DNA of 34,891 nucleotides, taken from assembly GCA_020353535.1 (NCBI GenBank), contig CP070696.1, positions 2,916,607 through 2,951,497 of the forward strand, in the 5' to 3' direction. The translations under genes and the position numbers were made by a program. Position 1 is the stretch's first letter. Every line of letters begins with the position of its first letter. Below, in pieces: positions 24,000 to 32,924 of this stretch. The notes under the pieces were generated by a model. It had not been told where the DNA came from. It made no database searches and saw only the letters and a list, made by a program, of their open reading frames with translations. Source of the stretch: Spirochaetaceae bacterium. Its GTDB lineage: Bacteria > Spirochaetota > Spirochaetia > SZUA-6 > DRHE01.

Positions 24000-25022
24000 G
24001 TGACCGGTGAAGTCAAAACATTTATACGCAATCAGCGGGATTATCTGAAAAAAAATCAGAGCGCCCTGACCATCGACGCCGATACGCATCTGACGGATAT
24101 CCGCTCTCTGCCGAAGGAGTTAAGCCAGCGGTTCGAGGAGAACAGCGACTACTACCACGGCCGCCCTGTGGATACGGAGATAGTGCTGAAGCAGATGGGG
24201 CTCGCCGCTGTCGACATGGCCCTATCCTGGCAGAATCCGGCCGCCACGGCGTATTCCGATGATGCTTCCTTCAACTACGATTCGCTGCTGGCTGCGAATG
24301 AATACGTGGTATCCTCAGCCCGCCGCAATCCGCAACGCATCATTCCCGCGGCCTGGACGGACCCCAAGGCTCTAGGCCTGGCCAAAGCCCGGCAGCTGGC
24401 CGAGCACTGCGTGAATTCACTCGGCGTAGGCATCGTCAAGATCAACCCCGCACAAAACCAGTTTCCCATCAACAGCCCCGATGTCATGGAGCTGGTGGAA
24501 GCCATTATCGCTTCGGGGGCCATTGTCGCCTTTCACTACGGTTCCGACACCCCCTATACTCCCGCCGCGGGTCTGGAGGAGGTGGCCTCGCGGTTTGCGG
24601 ATGTGCCCTTCCTTGCGGTTCACATGGGGGGAGGCGGCGCCTCCTTCGAGGAAGCCGAGGATATGTACATGGAATCGCGAAAACTGGGATTGCGGCGGCC
24701 GAACCTCTATTTCGTACTCAGCGCCAAACGGGACACCCACATGGAAAGCGATTTCGTGACCTATCAGCTCGCCGGAGCGCCCTACAACGAACACCTGCTC
24801 TGCGCCAGCGATTCGCCCTACGGGAATCCGGTCTTCCAGTTCGCCGGCTTCCGGGCGATGCTGGAGGGTTTTTTATCCGCCTCCGATCATCCGGATCAAC
24901 GGGTACGGGATAATCCCGGGCTGTTCGACAGATCGGCGATCCAGAACTATCTGGGAGGCAATATGGCGCGTTTGATGGTTCGGGTCTACGACAGGCTGCT
25001 GGACAAACAGGGTAAGGCCTGA
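24000..25022 (+). CDS. Amidohydrolase family 2 protein (lactonase- or decarboxylase-like)
   Basis: The 340-residue TIM-barrel hydrolase belongs to the amidohydrolase-related family that includes sugar lactonases and non-oxidative decarboxylases. The first metal motif is IDADTHL: Asp stands where a first His often does. Later ligands are visible in VAFHYGS, LAVHMGGGG and LCASDSPYGNP. The start is GTG at 24000 with AGGAG at proper spacing. It is the last gene of the plus-strand operon. If the Gfo/Idh enzymes produce a lactone, hydrolysis by this protein would be the natural next step; that is inference. Confidence 0.82.
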   Translation: MTGEVKTFIRNQRDYLKKNQSALTIDADTHLTDIRSLPKELSQRFEENSDYYHGRPVDTEIVLKQMGLAAVDMALSWQNPAATAYSDDASFNYDSLLAANEYVVSSARRNPQRIIPAAWTDPKALGLAKARQLAEHCVNSLGVGIVKINPAQNQFPINSPDVMELVEAIIASGAIVAFHYGSDTPYTPAAGLEEVASRFADVPFLAVHMGGGGASFEEAEDMYMESRKLGLRRPNLYFVLSAKRDTHMESDFVTYQLAGAPYNEHLLCASDSPYGNPVFQFAGFRAMLEGFLSASDHPDQRVRDNPGLFDRSAIQNYLGGNMARLMVRVYDRLLDKQGKA

Positions 25023-25080
25023 GCCTCGTTTGCGGGGCTGCCTGCCCGGGGCTGCCCATCTTAGATCATGCCAACCCAGG

Positions 25081-26142
25081 TCATTCGGTCTTGAACCGGT
25101 AGATCGTCGTGTGATCGTATATCTCCCCGGGCTGTAAGACGGGCGAGGGGAAATGGGGATGATTCGCGGCGTTGGGGAAATGCTGGGTTTCCAGGCAGAG
25201 GCCGCTGTACGGTTCGTAGCGGGCTCCGTTCTTGCCGATCAGACCGGTCTTGAGCTTGTTGCCGACGTAGAACTGTACACCGGGCATGGTTGTCTCCACC
25301 TCCATCAGCCGGCCGCTGGCCCGATCGTAGACTTCGCTGAACTTCTCGGGGTAATCGCCGCTTGCGTTCAGGACCCAGTTGAGATCGTACCCTCCGATCG
25401 CCCAGGTCAGCTGCTGATTCTCTTCAAACATCCGAGTTCGAATAGGCCGGCGCTTTCTCAGATCCATCGGGGTACCCTCGACGGCTAGATATCTCCCCGT
25501 GGTGTACCTTCCAGCACAGATTTCCGTAAAGCTGTCGGCGTCGATCATGATCTGATGGTCCAAAACGTCTCCGGACTCATGCCCGGACAGGTTGAAATAG
25601 CTGTGATTGGTGAGGCTGACTATGGTGGCCTTGTCTGTTTCAGCCAGGTAGCGAATCTTCAATGCATCTTCCTCCGTCAATGAATAGCAAACCGTCACGG
25701 ACAGATTACCGGGATATCCCTCCTCCCCGTCCTTGCTCAGGTAGGAGAGCTCCAGGAGCTCCTGTCCATCCTGTTCCAGGATGTTCGCAGCCCATACGAC
25801 CTTGTCAAAACCCTTGCTCCCTCCGTGGGAATGATGGTCGCCGTCATTTCTGCAGAGCTGATACTCCACGCCCTGTATCCTTACCCTGGCATTCTCGATC
25901 CTGTTGGCGCATCGGCCTATGAGGGATCCGAAATAGGGATTTGCTCCCAGATACTCCTCCAGGCTGTCGAAACCCAGGACCAGATCGTCGAAATTGCCCT
26001 TCCTATCAGGAGCCAGAAGAGTAACGATTCTGCCTCCATAATTGGTGATACTCGATACCATTCCAGTCGAATTGCTGAGGGTATACAGGCTCACTTCCTG
26101 ACCATCCCGGGTTTTTCCGAAATACTCCTGTGTTATGCTCAT
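25081..26142 (-). CDS. galM: Aldose 1-epimerase (mutarotase)
   Basis: GalM interconverts the alpha and beta anomers of free aldoses. The 353-residue protein has the active-site histidines in DHHSHGGSKGFD (H106) and LTNHSYFNLSG (H180), the substrate-binding Asp in GYDLNWVL, and the catalytic base E318 in LCLETQHFPNAANHPHF. GAGG precedes the ATG at 26142. It lies alone on the minus strand, tail to tail with the amidohydrolase gene and divergent from ridA. Its presence fits catabolism that begins with an unphosphorylated sugar ring, as expected for Gfo/Idh dehydrogenases. Confidence 0.94.
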   Translation of the reverse strand: MSITQEYFGKTRDGQEVSLYTLSNSTGMVSSITNYGGRIVTLLAPDRKGNFDDLVLGFDSLEEYLGANPYFGSLIGRCANRIENARVRIQGVEYQLCRNDGDHHSHGGSKGFDKVVWAANILEQDGQELLELSYLSKDGEEGYPGNLSVTVCYSLTEEDALKIRYLAETDKATIVSLTNHSYFNLSGHESGDVLDHQIMIDADSFTEICAGRYTTGRYLAVEGTPMDLRKRRPIRTRMFEENQQLTWAIGGYDLNWVLNASGDYPEKFSEVYDRASGRLMEVETTMPGVQFYVGNKLKTGLIGKNGARYEPYSGLCLETQHFPNAANHPHFPSPVLQPGEIYDHTTIYRFKTE

Positions 26143-26300
26143 TCTTTTTTTCCTCGTTTTATGTACATGCCCACGGCAACGTTATCAGGGAAGAAGATGG
26201 CCAAACTGTACCCTGAAAAAGCAATCCATTGAAAGCTGTCCCTCTGCCTTGTGCAAACGGACGGGAACAGATACAGTTGGAAAACTCGAAGGAGCAGTCT

Positions 26301-26678
26301 ATGAGCCGAACCATTCATACCGATGAGGCGCCGGGGGCGATCGGTCCGTATTCCCAGGCGGTACACACGGGCAACATGCTGTTTGTATCCGGGCAGATCC
26401 CCCTGGATCCGGCGACCCGAAAAATCGTGGGCTCGAATATTGCCGACCAGGCGGAACGGGTATTGAAAAGTTTGTCTGCCATTGTAGAAGCCGCCGGTTT
26501 TACTCTTAAGGATGTTGTCAAGTGCACCTGCTACTTGAAAAACCTGGACGACTTCGAGACATTCAATAGTGTCTACGGCCGCTATTTTCCCGAGAATCCC
26601 CCTGCCCGGGAGTGCGTAGAGGTTTCCGGTCTTCCGAAGGGAATGCTCGTGGAGGTCTCGGCGATCTGTGTTGCCTAG
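26301..26678 (+). CDS. ridA: RidA family enamine/imine deaminase
   Basis: RidA hydrolyses reactive enamine/imine intermediates from PLP enzymes, releasing keto acids. The 125-residue protein has the RidA active-site residues: GPYSQAV near the N-terminus, R103 and C105 in PPARECVEV, and E118 in LVEVSAIC. The start at 26301 has AAGGAG in front; an in-frame ATG 72 bases upstream has none. The last six codons with their stop are followed by an 18-base imperfect copy of themselves that also ends in a stop. RidA protects branched-chain synthesis in enterobacteria, but here it sits in the sugar island, 93 bases ahead of a transporter gene. Confidence 0.92.
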   Translation: MSRTIHTDEAPGAIGPYSQAVHTGNMLFVSGQIPLDPATRKIVGSNIADQAERVLKSLSAIVEAAGFTLKDVVKCTCYLKNLDDFETFNSVYGRYFPENPPARECVEVSGLPKGMLVEVSAICVA

Positions 26679-26696
26679 GCGATCTGCGCAGCCTAA
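26661..26696 (+). repeat. Tandem 18-base duplication of the ridA 3' end
   Basis: Copy one (26661-26678) encodes AICVA and TAG; copy two (26679-26696) encodes AICAA and TAA in the same frame. The copies differ at four bases. Read-through of the TAG would add only six residues. It looks like a slippage duplication that left a double stop. Confidence 0.7.
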
Positions 26697-26771
26697 TCGT
26701 AACTTCTGGATATTTTTTCCCTGTGAATAGTCAAGCTCTACCAACACGGTCCATGGAAGCGGGCGGCAGCA

Positions 26772-27749
26772 GTGCATAGATACATCATCACCCTCGCCAT
26801 GATGGTTTCGGCTCTCGCCGCCGGCTATCTCATCCGCGTCCTGATTGATCTCCGGATTCTGAACGTACCCGTCGAACTGCCGCGGATCCGCAGGATCCTG
26901 CAGGCGATCGCCCTGTTGTTCCTCATCCCCCTTACCTTTATGGGGGCGGTGTGGATCGTCGATCTGGAAAATCTCAAGATCCTAGCCCTGCCGTTTATCG
27001 AAATTTTTGTCATCGTGCTGGGAGGAACTCTGGCCTACCTCTTGGCAAGAGCCCAGAGCCTGACCCGCAGGCAGACCGGTCCGTACATCGTTACCGGTGC
27101 CTTCGGTAATGTCGGTTCAATGGGAGGTCTGATCTGTTACATGTTCCTCGGGGAAGCGGCATTTGCCATGGTGGGTCTGTACAAGCTATTTGAAGAGCTC
27201 ATGTACTTTGCCTTTGCTTTCCCACTGGCCAAATCGTTCAGCCTGGAGCGGGCGGCAACGGATAACCTGGGGTCCCGGTTCAAACGGATTGTTGCGGATC
27301 CCTTTGTTCTGATCCCTTTAGGCGGCCTGGCTGCTGGGCTGATCCTCAACCTGACGGGAGTTCCGCGTCCGCCATTCTACTCCCGGGTGAACTCCGTATT
27401 CATACCGGCGATTCCGGTGCTCCTGCTGCTTTCAATCGGCATGGCCATGCAATTCAGCAGTGTGCGCACCTATCTCCGGCAAAGCGTAATCATCGTCTTG
27501 ATACGGCAAATAATGGTTCCTGCGGCTGCTGTCGGCGTAGCATTCGCTCTCGGGTATGGGACAATCGCAGGCGGACTTCCCCTCAAAGTGGTGCTGATCG
27601 TCTCCAGTATGCCCGTTGCCTTTACCGCCATGGTACCGCCGACGCTCTACAATCTGGATGTTGACCTGGCCAATTCGAACTGGCTCCTGACCAATGGAAT
27701 GCTCGTCGTGCTGGTTCCCATCCTATACTTTCTCGTTCAAAGACTTTAA
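26772..27749 (+). CDS. AEC family (auxin efflux carrier-like) transporter
   Basis: The 325-residue membrane protein has about ten hydrophobic segments in two halves, as expected for the AEC/BART fold of secondary transporters. The first half has the GAFGNVGSMGG segment, the second the SSMPVAFTAMVPPTLYNLD segment, both typical crossover regions. Bacterial members export or import small carboxylates such as malonate or malate. The start is GTG at 26772; the ribosome-binding site is weak. It follows ridA and converges on a second AEC gene on the opposite strand. Substrate unknown; a keto or sugar acid produced by this island is plausible. Confidence 0.85.
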   Translation: MHRYIITLAMMVSALAAGYLIRVLIDLRILNVPVELPRIRRILQAIALLFLIPLTFMGAVWIVDLENLKILALPFIEIFVIVLGGTLAYLLARAQSLTRRQTGPYIVTGAFGNVGSMGGLICYMFLGEAAFAMVGLYKLFEELMYFAFAFPLAKSFSLERAATDNLGSRFKRIVADPFVLIPLGGLAAGLILNLTGVPRPPFYSRVNSVFIPAIPVLLLLSIGMAMQFSSVRTYLRQSVIIVLIRQIMVPAAAVGVAFALGYGTIAGGLPLKVVLIVSSMPVAFTAMVPPTLYNLDVDLANSNWLLTNGMLVVLVPILYFLVQRL

Positions 27750-27824
27750 AACCGCATGATCGGATATAGAGGGTCATTACGGCGGGGATTTCCGCTGTAT
27801 GAGTTAAGACAGCAGGAGCTATGT

Positions 27825-28820
27825 CTACAGGCCGGGCAGAGAGAGAAACAGCAACAGATATGCCGGGAGCACTGCCAAATAGGCGATATAGGTCCAGAGC
27901 AGAACGGGGGAAACCACGGCGTCATTCTTCCCCATCGACATGATAGCCAAAGCGGTTGCCGGTGGGGTGTGGGTTTCCAGGAAAAGTACCCACAGCACCG
28001 CCGGGGAGAGGTGGAGATCTTTCAGGAATAAAAAATAGACAGCGAAAAAGCAAGCGGGAATGAGGGTAAAACGCACCACCGCCGCCGTTGCCAAGGCCAG
28101 ACCGGTCTGTCTTTCTACCCGTCCCTTCAGAGCGGCGATGATCGATCCCAGACAGAGAAGCAGCAGAGGAAACACTCCCTGACCGAGTCGATGAGCGGCG
28201 TTCAGCAAGGAGGTAAAGGGCAATACCGGATTAAGCAGCAGTCGCTGCAGGGGTGGGATTAAAAAAATAAAACCCGCAAGAATACCCAACAGCGGTGGTG
28301 TCAGCAGCTCGTTCCATCTGGGCTTTTTTACTTCACCAGCAACCAGATAGTTGCCCAGACTCCACAATACGGGACTTTGAAACAGCAGGTAGACGCCCAC
28401 GAACATCGTGGGCATCAGCGTTCCAAAGGTATCTGCCACCTGCGGTACCGTGGCCGGAAAGGATTCGATCAGCATCAGGGGCACGATTCCGGAGTTCCCG
28501 AAACCCGATAAGGCAACGGCAGCCCTTTTCTCCTTCCCTTTCAGTCCAACTACGGAACTGATTATGGAGCTGAACAGCAAGCCCGCGCCGATCACCAACA
28601 TGGCTGCCAGTGGGAAAAAGAATCCTCTGCGAAGGTCGGAAACATCGGTCTGACTTATCCTAGCGAAAAAATAGATCGGCAGAACCACGTTGACTAGAAG
28701 CCGACTCAAGCTCTGAAAGAAATTTTGGGACCATCCCCATAATCGGGTGAGGAAAAAACCGAGAGCGGCAAGGGCGAGGATCTGCAGTACCGTGTAAAGC
28801 ACAGGAAGAAAGATATCGAT
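27825..28820 (-). CDS. AEC family transporter with a probable ATC start
   Basis: A second AEC-type carrier with about ten membrane segments and the conserved regions SGFGNSGIVPLML in the first half and LFLETHTPPATALAIMS in the second. GTG at 28802 is the only common start, but it has no Shine-Dalgarno sequence and would clip the N-terminus. Six codons earlier is an ATC, five bases after a perfect GGAGG (28826-28830), and reading from it gives xDIFLPVLYTVLQILALAALGFFL, the usual AEC beginning. I therefore extend the gene to 28820 (331 residues). It is the last gene of the ROK operon, 25 bases after the TIM-barrel gene. Confidence 0.82.
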   Translation of the reverse strand: MDIFLPVLYTVLQILALAALGFFLTRLWGWSQNFFQSLSRLLVNVVLPIYFFARISQTDVSDLRRGFFFPLAAMLVIGAGLLFSSIISSVVGLKGKEKRAAVALSGFGNSGIVPLMLIESFPATVPQVADTFGTLMPTMFVGVYLLFQSPVLWSLGNYLVAGEVKKPRWNELLTPPLLGILAGFIFLIPPLQRLLLNPVLPFTSLLNAAHRLGQGVFPLLLLCLGSIIAALKGRVERQTGLALATAAVVRFTLIPACFFAVYFLFLKDLHLSPAVLWVLFLETHTPPATALAIMSMGKNDAVVSPVLLWTYIAYLAVLPAYLLLFLSLPGL

Positions 28821-28845
28821 GACATCCTCCGTATGGAGTAGCTAC

Positions 28846-29802
28846 CTAGATCAGCGAGTACAAATACGTAACAGTGAGGGCTGGATTGCGCTTTTTCAAC
28901 AGCTGCTCCATCGCTTCCTCATCGATTCTGGAGGTTATTTCCTCCAGCTTCCGGGTCGTGGCCATGACTGTGCTGAAGTTTTGCACCGGCTCGATCTCTT
29001 TCGGGGTGACATCGAAAGCGAACCAACGGTCCTTTCCCTCGAGTTTATTCAGAGTGTAGATAAACTCTACAAACTCCCAAAGATGAAAGCTCCCCGGAAT
29101 CAGATCCCAGTCAGCTCTGTTGTCGTTATCGTTCAGGTGTATATGAAACAGTTTTTTCGCCTTGGAAAGCAGTACGGCAGTCTGCGCCGGCCGTTCCTGG
29201 GCCAGCAGGGAATGCCCGAAATCCAGCGTCACACCTAGGTTCGGAATACCGCTCAGATTGCAGAAACTGAGAGTTTCACCGGCGTTACCGAACAGGCATC
29301 GGGTTTTGGGCTCGCTGATTTTATACTCCAGAGAAATCCGAACCTCCCGGTTGGATTCGCAGGCTCGGCTCAAAGATTCGGCGGCGTTGTCCATTGCTCT
29401 GGAATAATCGATGTCAAAGGGGGTATCGGAGCCGTCGTTCAACGGGCAGGTTGTTATCAGCCTGCAACCGAGCTCCAAGGCGCAGCTCATGGCACGCTTC
29501 AGATCATCACTCACTTCCTGGCGCTCGTTTTGATGTTCGGAGCTGAAGGATCCCCGCATCCAGGCGCCACTGCGACGGGAACGGAAGTTGATCGAGGAAA
29601 CGGTAAGATTGAATCGCTTCAGGAGGTTCTTCAGTTGGGAAAAATCTCCGAAATCCGCAGGGTAACAGAGCTCGACTCCGTCGGCGTTTTCTATCTGAGA
29701 AGCCAAGGATAATTTTTCAAATAGATCCCGTTCTTTTTGGTAGGTGAGAAATTTGTCTCTGATACTGCCCAGATAGGCTGTAATTACGGACAGCCGATTC
29801 AT
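28846..29802 (-). CDS. Sugar isomerase-like TIM-barrel protein, paralogue of the 22430 gene
   Basis: The 318-residue protein shares motifs and length with the protein encoded at 22430-23401: VITAYLG at the N-terminus, DGVELCYP, ISLEYKISEPK, VTLDFGHS and IHLNDNDNRADWD. The Glu, Asp and His residues in the last three probably form the metal site of the xylose-isomerase-like superfamily. The start overlaps the stop of the epimerase gene by 4 bases (ATGA), and AGGAG within that gene serves it. The enzyme and its paralogue probably act on related substrates in two branches of the pathway. Confidence 0.87.
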   Translation of the reverse strand: MNRLSVITAYLGSIRDKFLTYQKERDLFEKLSLASQIENADGVELCYPADFGDFSQLKNLLKRFNLTVSSINFRSRRSGAWMRGSFSSEHQNERQEVSDDLKRAMSCALELGCRLITTCPLNDGSDTPFDIDYSRAMDNAAESLSRACESNREVRISLEYKISEPKTRCLFGNAGETLSFCNLSGIPNLGVTLDFGHSLLAQERPAQTAVLLSKAKKLFHIHLNDNDNRADWDLIPGSFHLWEFVEFIYTLNKLEGKDRWFAFDVTPKEIEPVQNFSTVMATTRKLEEITSRIDEEAMEQLLKKRNPALTVTYLYSLI

Positions 29803-30776
29803 TGGTTTCTCCTGCTGGCGGATCTACTTGAACGCCTTCTGTCCGCCGCCCTGTACTTCAGCCACGCCGCATAGAGCCGGATACCCTCATCCAGCGTCAC
29901 CTCCGGCGTGTAGCCGAACTCTTGCTCCGCCCTGGAGATATCCAGGGCTTCGCAGCGGGGCATGAGCATCCCTGGGCCGATCCTGTAACGAAGCCCGGTG
30001 GAGGCGTACTTGGCCGACAGATCGGCTATCTTGCCGACACTGGTCGCCTGACCGGTGGCGATATTGTAGATCCTGTGCTTGGGTTCTTCGGCCTGGTAGA
30101 GCATAACCAAACCCCGGGCGGCGTCATCAACGTAGGTGAAATCCAGCTTTTGATCTGCTCCCCTATCCGCACCGGGATCGGGAATTCCTTCAAGAGCACC
30201 GAAGGCAACCCGGTAGAGCCGGACAAAGTCGGAGGGAAGCTTCCCCGGTCCGTATATGAAATACACCCTTCCGATCCGAAAGTCCAGTCCGAAGGAATCT
30301 GCGTACTGCAGCCCCAGATATTCGCTGGACAGCTTGGTTGCCGCGTACAAATCGGCTGGAGGCGGGGGATTTACCTGTTCCGCAGCAATACCTTCGTGCA
30401 CACCGTAGACCGCCCCGGTACTGACATAGAGCACTTTCTCAATTTCGTACTGCCTGGCAATCTCCAGCAGGTTGAGAGTACCTATTATATTCAGCCTCAC
30501 GCTATCGTATGGATTTTCAGCCACGAACTCACCCATGATGCCGACCGTATGCACGATTCCATCAATCTGACGTCCCTGTTTCCTGAACACCTCCGTCATG
30601 TGTGTACGGTCCAATACGTCTCCGCAGATGAAGTGAATGGAGCTTGAAGCGCGCTCCAGGTAGTCCGGAAGGTCGGCTTTACAGTCGTAAACGATAACGC
30701 TCTCTCCGGACTGAACGAACCTCTTGACCATCCAGGATCCTATGTGCCCGTATCCGCCCGTGATAAATACCGCCAT
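29799..30776 (-). CDS. NAD-dependent epimerase/dehydratase (extended SDR)
   Basis: The 325-residue protein is an extended short-chain dehydrogenase with the NAD motif GGYGHIGS (8-15), a VSTGAVYG strand with the catalytic Ser/Thr, and the YxxxK pair in YAATK. It has the FTYVDDAARGLVMLY and YNIATGQATSVGKIADL segments of nucleotide-sugar epimerases and uronate dehydrogenases. It may act on an NDP-sugar or on a free sugar or uronate; the setting favours the latter. The ribosome-binding site is poor. It lies 39 bases after the beta-hydroxyacid dehydrogenase gene and is coupled to the TIM-barrel gene that follows. Confidence 0.87.
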   Translation of the reverse strand: MAVFITGGYGHIGSWMVKRFVQSGESVIVYDCKADLPDYLERASSSIHFICGDVLDRTHMTEVFRKQGRQIDGIVHTVGIMGEFVAENPYDSVRLNIIGTLNLLEIARQYEIEKVLYVSTGAVYGVHEGIAAEQVNPPPPADLYAATKLSSEYLGLQYADSFGLDFRIGRVYFIYGPGKLPSDFVRLYRVAFGALEGIPDPGADRGADQKLDFTYVDDAARGLVMLYQAEEPKHRIYNIATGQATSVGKIADLSAKYASTGLRYRIGPGMLMPRCEALDISRAEQEFGYTPEVTLDEGIRLYAAWLKYRAADRRRSSRSASRRNQ

Positions 30777-30815
30777 GACTATATTTTCTTTAGACCGAAT
30801 CCGCCGGATCCTTAG

Positions 30816-31712
30816 CTACTTCCCAACCTCATGACCGGCGAGCTTTTCAACGGCCCGTACCAGTGAGATATGAGCTCGAGTCGCTCCCCCCTCTTCGGTC
30901 TCTAAGGAATTGTAGAGCTGATGGATAAGGCTTGTTCCAGGAAGGGAAACTCCGATTTCCCGAGCCGCCTCGAGCACCAATCGCAGATCCTTCTGCTCGT
31001 GCTTGACAAAGAAACCGGGACGAAAATCCCGATCTAGGATCTTCGGTGCCTGTGTGCTCAGCATCCAGGATTGTGCGGATCCCCCGCTGAGGGCGGAGAT
31101 GAGCTTTTGAACATCCAGGCCCGCCTTGGAGGCGAAGACCAAGCCCTCGCAGATGGAAAAGAGATTGTGGGAGCAGATGATCTGATTGCAGAGTTTGGTA
31201 AGCTGGCCGGCTCCGCTCTCTCCCATATAGGTAATCGTTTTCCCTATAGCTTCGAATACGGGAAGACATCGTTTGAAAACCTGCTCCCTGCCGCCGACGA
31301 AAATCGTCATCGTACCCTCGACCGCGCCTTTCTCACCTCCACTGACCGGGGCATCGAGCATTTCCATACCCGCTTCCTGCAGCCGCTTACTGATCCGTTT
31401 GGTCACGCCCGGAGAAATCGTGCTCATGTCAATCACGGTTAATCCCTTTTTCTCACTCGCGGCTACACCTGCCGGCCCGAGGATGACCTCCTCTACATCC
31501 GGCGAATCCGCTACCATCGTGATTACCACATCCGAGGCTTTCGCCGCCTCAGCGGGGGTGGAAGCCATGACTCCGCCGATCTCATCGACAAAGGCCTTCG
31601 CCTTCACCGCGGTTCTGTTGAATACCGTGATCGCATAATCCGCTTTTATCAGATTCGCCGCGATGGGTTTGCCCATGATTCCCAGGCCAACCACGCCGAT
31701 TTTCATGTCCAT
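30816..31712 (-). CDS. Beta-hydroxyacid dehydrogenase (tartronate semialdehyde reductase-like)
   Basis: The 298-residue protein belongs to the 3-hydroxyisobutyrate / 2-hydroxy-3-oxopropionate reductase family. It has the NAD-binding GLGIMGKPIAANL (9-21), the substrate-binding DAPVSGGEKGAVEGTM (120-135), and the catalytic lysine K173 in GAGQLTKLCNQI. In sugar-acid catabolism such enzymes reduce tartronate semialdehyde to glycerate. GGAGG precedes the ATG at 31712 with good spacing. It is the third gene of the ROK operon, 20 bases after a Gfo/Idh gene. The family covers several substrates, so the exact one is not certain. Confidence 0.9.
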   Translation of the reverse strand: MDMKIGVVGLGIMGKPIAANLIKADYAITVFNRTAVKAKAFVDEIGGVMASTPAEAAKASDVVITMVADSPDVEEVILGPAGVAASEKKGLTVIDMSTISPGVTKRISKRLQEAGMEMLDAPVSGGEKGAVEGTMTIFVGGREQVFKRCLPVFEAIGKTITYMGESGAGQLTKLCNQIICSHNLFSICEGLVFASKAGLDVQKLISALSGGSAQSWMLSTQAPKILDRDFRPGFFVKHEQKDLRLVLEAAREIGVSLPGTSLIHQLYNSLETEEGGATRAHISLVRAVEKLAGHEVGK

Positions 31713-31732
31713 CGAAAACCTCCTCGTCGATT

Positions 31733-32911
31733 TTAGTATGTCCGAATCTCCACCTTCCTGCCGTCTCGTTCGGCGGAAAGATAGGCGCTGTATATCGTGG
31801 ATATTGTGTCTGCAGCCAGGGTGCTGTCACTTTCCAGAGGATCCCCGTACGCCGCTGTCCTATAAAATGCCTCCATCTCCTGGGGATATCCGGTGCTGAA
31901 ATACTCGTCCGGTGCGGGATGAGACCATCCCTGTTTTGTGCCGGGTTTTTCCACCACATAGACATCCTGGAGGTATTCTTCCTTGGGGCTGAAAGTCTGG
32001 ATGGAGTTGTTCGGATTGATGCTGCAGATCGTACGGTGATTGTTGGCTGCAACCGTCAATCTGTTGTAAATCCCGCCCAGCACCAGGGCGGAAGCGGATA
32101 TGTCCGCTATGGTTCCGTCCTCGAATTCGACGTGCAAATAGGCCGCATCTTCGGTGTCGTGGTACTCCTTTCGCAGATGACCGGCATCTATGAAACCGGG
32201 AAGCCGGGTGATCTCGTGTGTACGGGCGGAAACGGTGCGCGGGCGAATGGGAACTCCCTCCCGGGCCAAACCCTCTTTTCTCTTGAGGTACAGAGCGGCG
32301 GAGAGGGGATGGCAGGCATTGGCCACGGCAACGCCGCCCCCGGCGGACTTCCAGAAACCGTATGCCTTTGCGTGGGAACCGGAGTGCGACTGTTCCCCTT
32401 GAATCCAGAGGATTTGAGCGCCGGATTTTTCCAAAATCTCCCTTTCCTTTTGGATGGCCGGTGCGAATACCCAGTTTTCGGCGTACAGGATCTTTGCTCT
32501 GCTTTCTCGTTCCGCCGCCAGAATGCGCTCGATACTGGTATGCACGGCTTCCAACACTTCTGTCTTCGGGAAACGATCGCCCCGAAACTCCCTGCTGCCG
32601 TTTCCACAGAAACCGACCAACGGTTTCTCCACGATCGGATACGTATCTCGTTCAAGCGCCATAATGGCAATGGACTCATGGGTGGATACAGGTGTACAGA
32701 CGTGCACCACTGTACTGTTGTCAACCAGCTCCTCCAAAGAGTCCGCAGCAGGAATGCTCCGCGAATCGGCGAAGCTCCGACGATGACTCTCGTTTGGAGA
32801 GTAGACTCCGACTATCTCAACGTCCACGCCGAAAATTTTTTGAATCGCCGAGTAATGGAGGGAAGCGGCGAATCCCGACCCGATGATTCCGGTACGCACC
32901 TTCACCTTCAT
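31733..32911 (-). CDS. Gfo/Idh/MocA family oxidoreductase, long form
   Basis: This 392-residue protein is the fourth member of this family in the island and the longest. It has the Rossmann motif GIIGSGFAASLHYSAI and the catalytic-lysine motif VEKPLVGF. A charged insertion of about 25 residues (around NGSREFRGDRFPKTEV) follows, then GGGVAVANACHPLSAALYL, where the conserved His occurs in an N-A-C-H-P setting instead of the common D-x-G-x-H. The frame runs 111 bases further upstream into the ROK gene, but the ATG at 32911 matches the family start and lies 13 bases after the ROK stop, so I use it. Substrate unknown. Confidence 0.87.
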   Translation of the reverse strand: MKVKVRTGIIGSGFAASLHYSAIQKIFGVDVEIVGVYSPNESHRRSFADSRSIPAADSLEELVDNSTVVHVCTPVSTHESIAIMALERDTYPIVEKPLVGFCGNGSREFRGDRFPKTEVLEAVHTSIERILAAERESRAKILYAENWVFAPAIQKEREILEKSGAQILWIQGEQSHSGSHAKAYGFWKSAGGGVAVANACHPLSAALYLKRKEGLAREGVPIRPRTVSARTHEITRLPGFIDAGHLRKEYHDTEDAAYLHVEFEDGTIADISASALVLGGIYNRLTVAANNHRTICSINPNNSIQTFSPKEEYLQDVYVVEKPGTKQGWSHPAPDEYFSTGYPQEMEAFYRTAAYGDPLESDSTLAADTISTIYSAYLSAERDGRKVEIRTY

Positions 32912-32924
32912 ACATCCGCCGCTT

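Noticed and set aside
21893..24031. Minus-strand frame of 712 codons
   Set aside because: It covers four convincing plus-strand genes in antisense and has no ribosome-binding site or family similarity.
25035..25058. Direct repeat GGGGCTGCC between the amidohydrolase and galM genes
   Set aside because: Two nine-base copies in GC-rich convergent intergenic DNA; no element or structure is supported.
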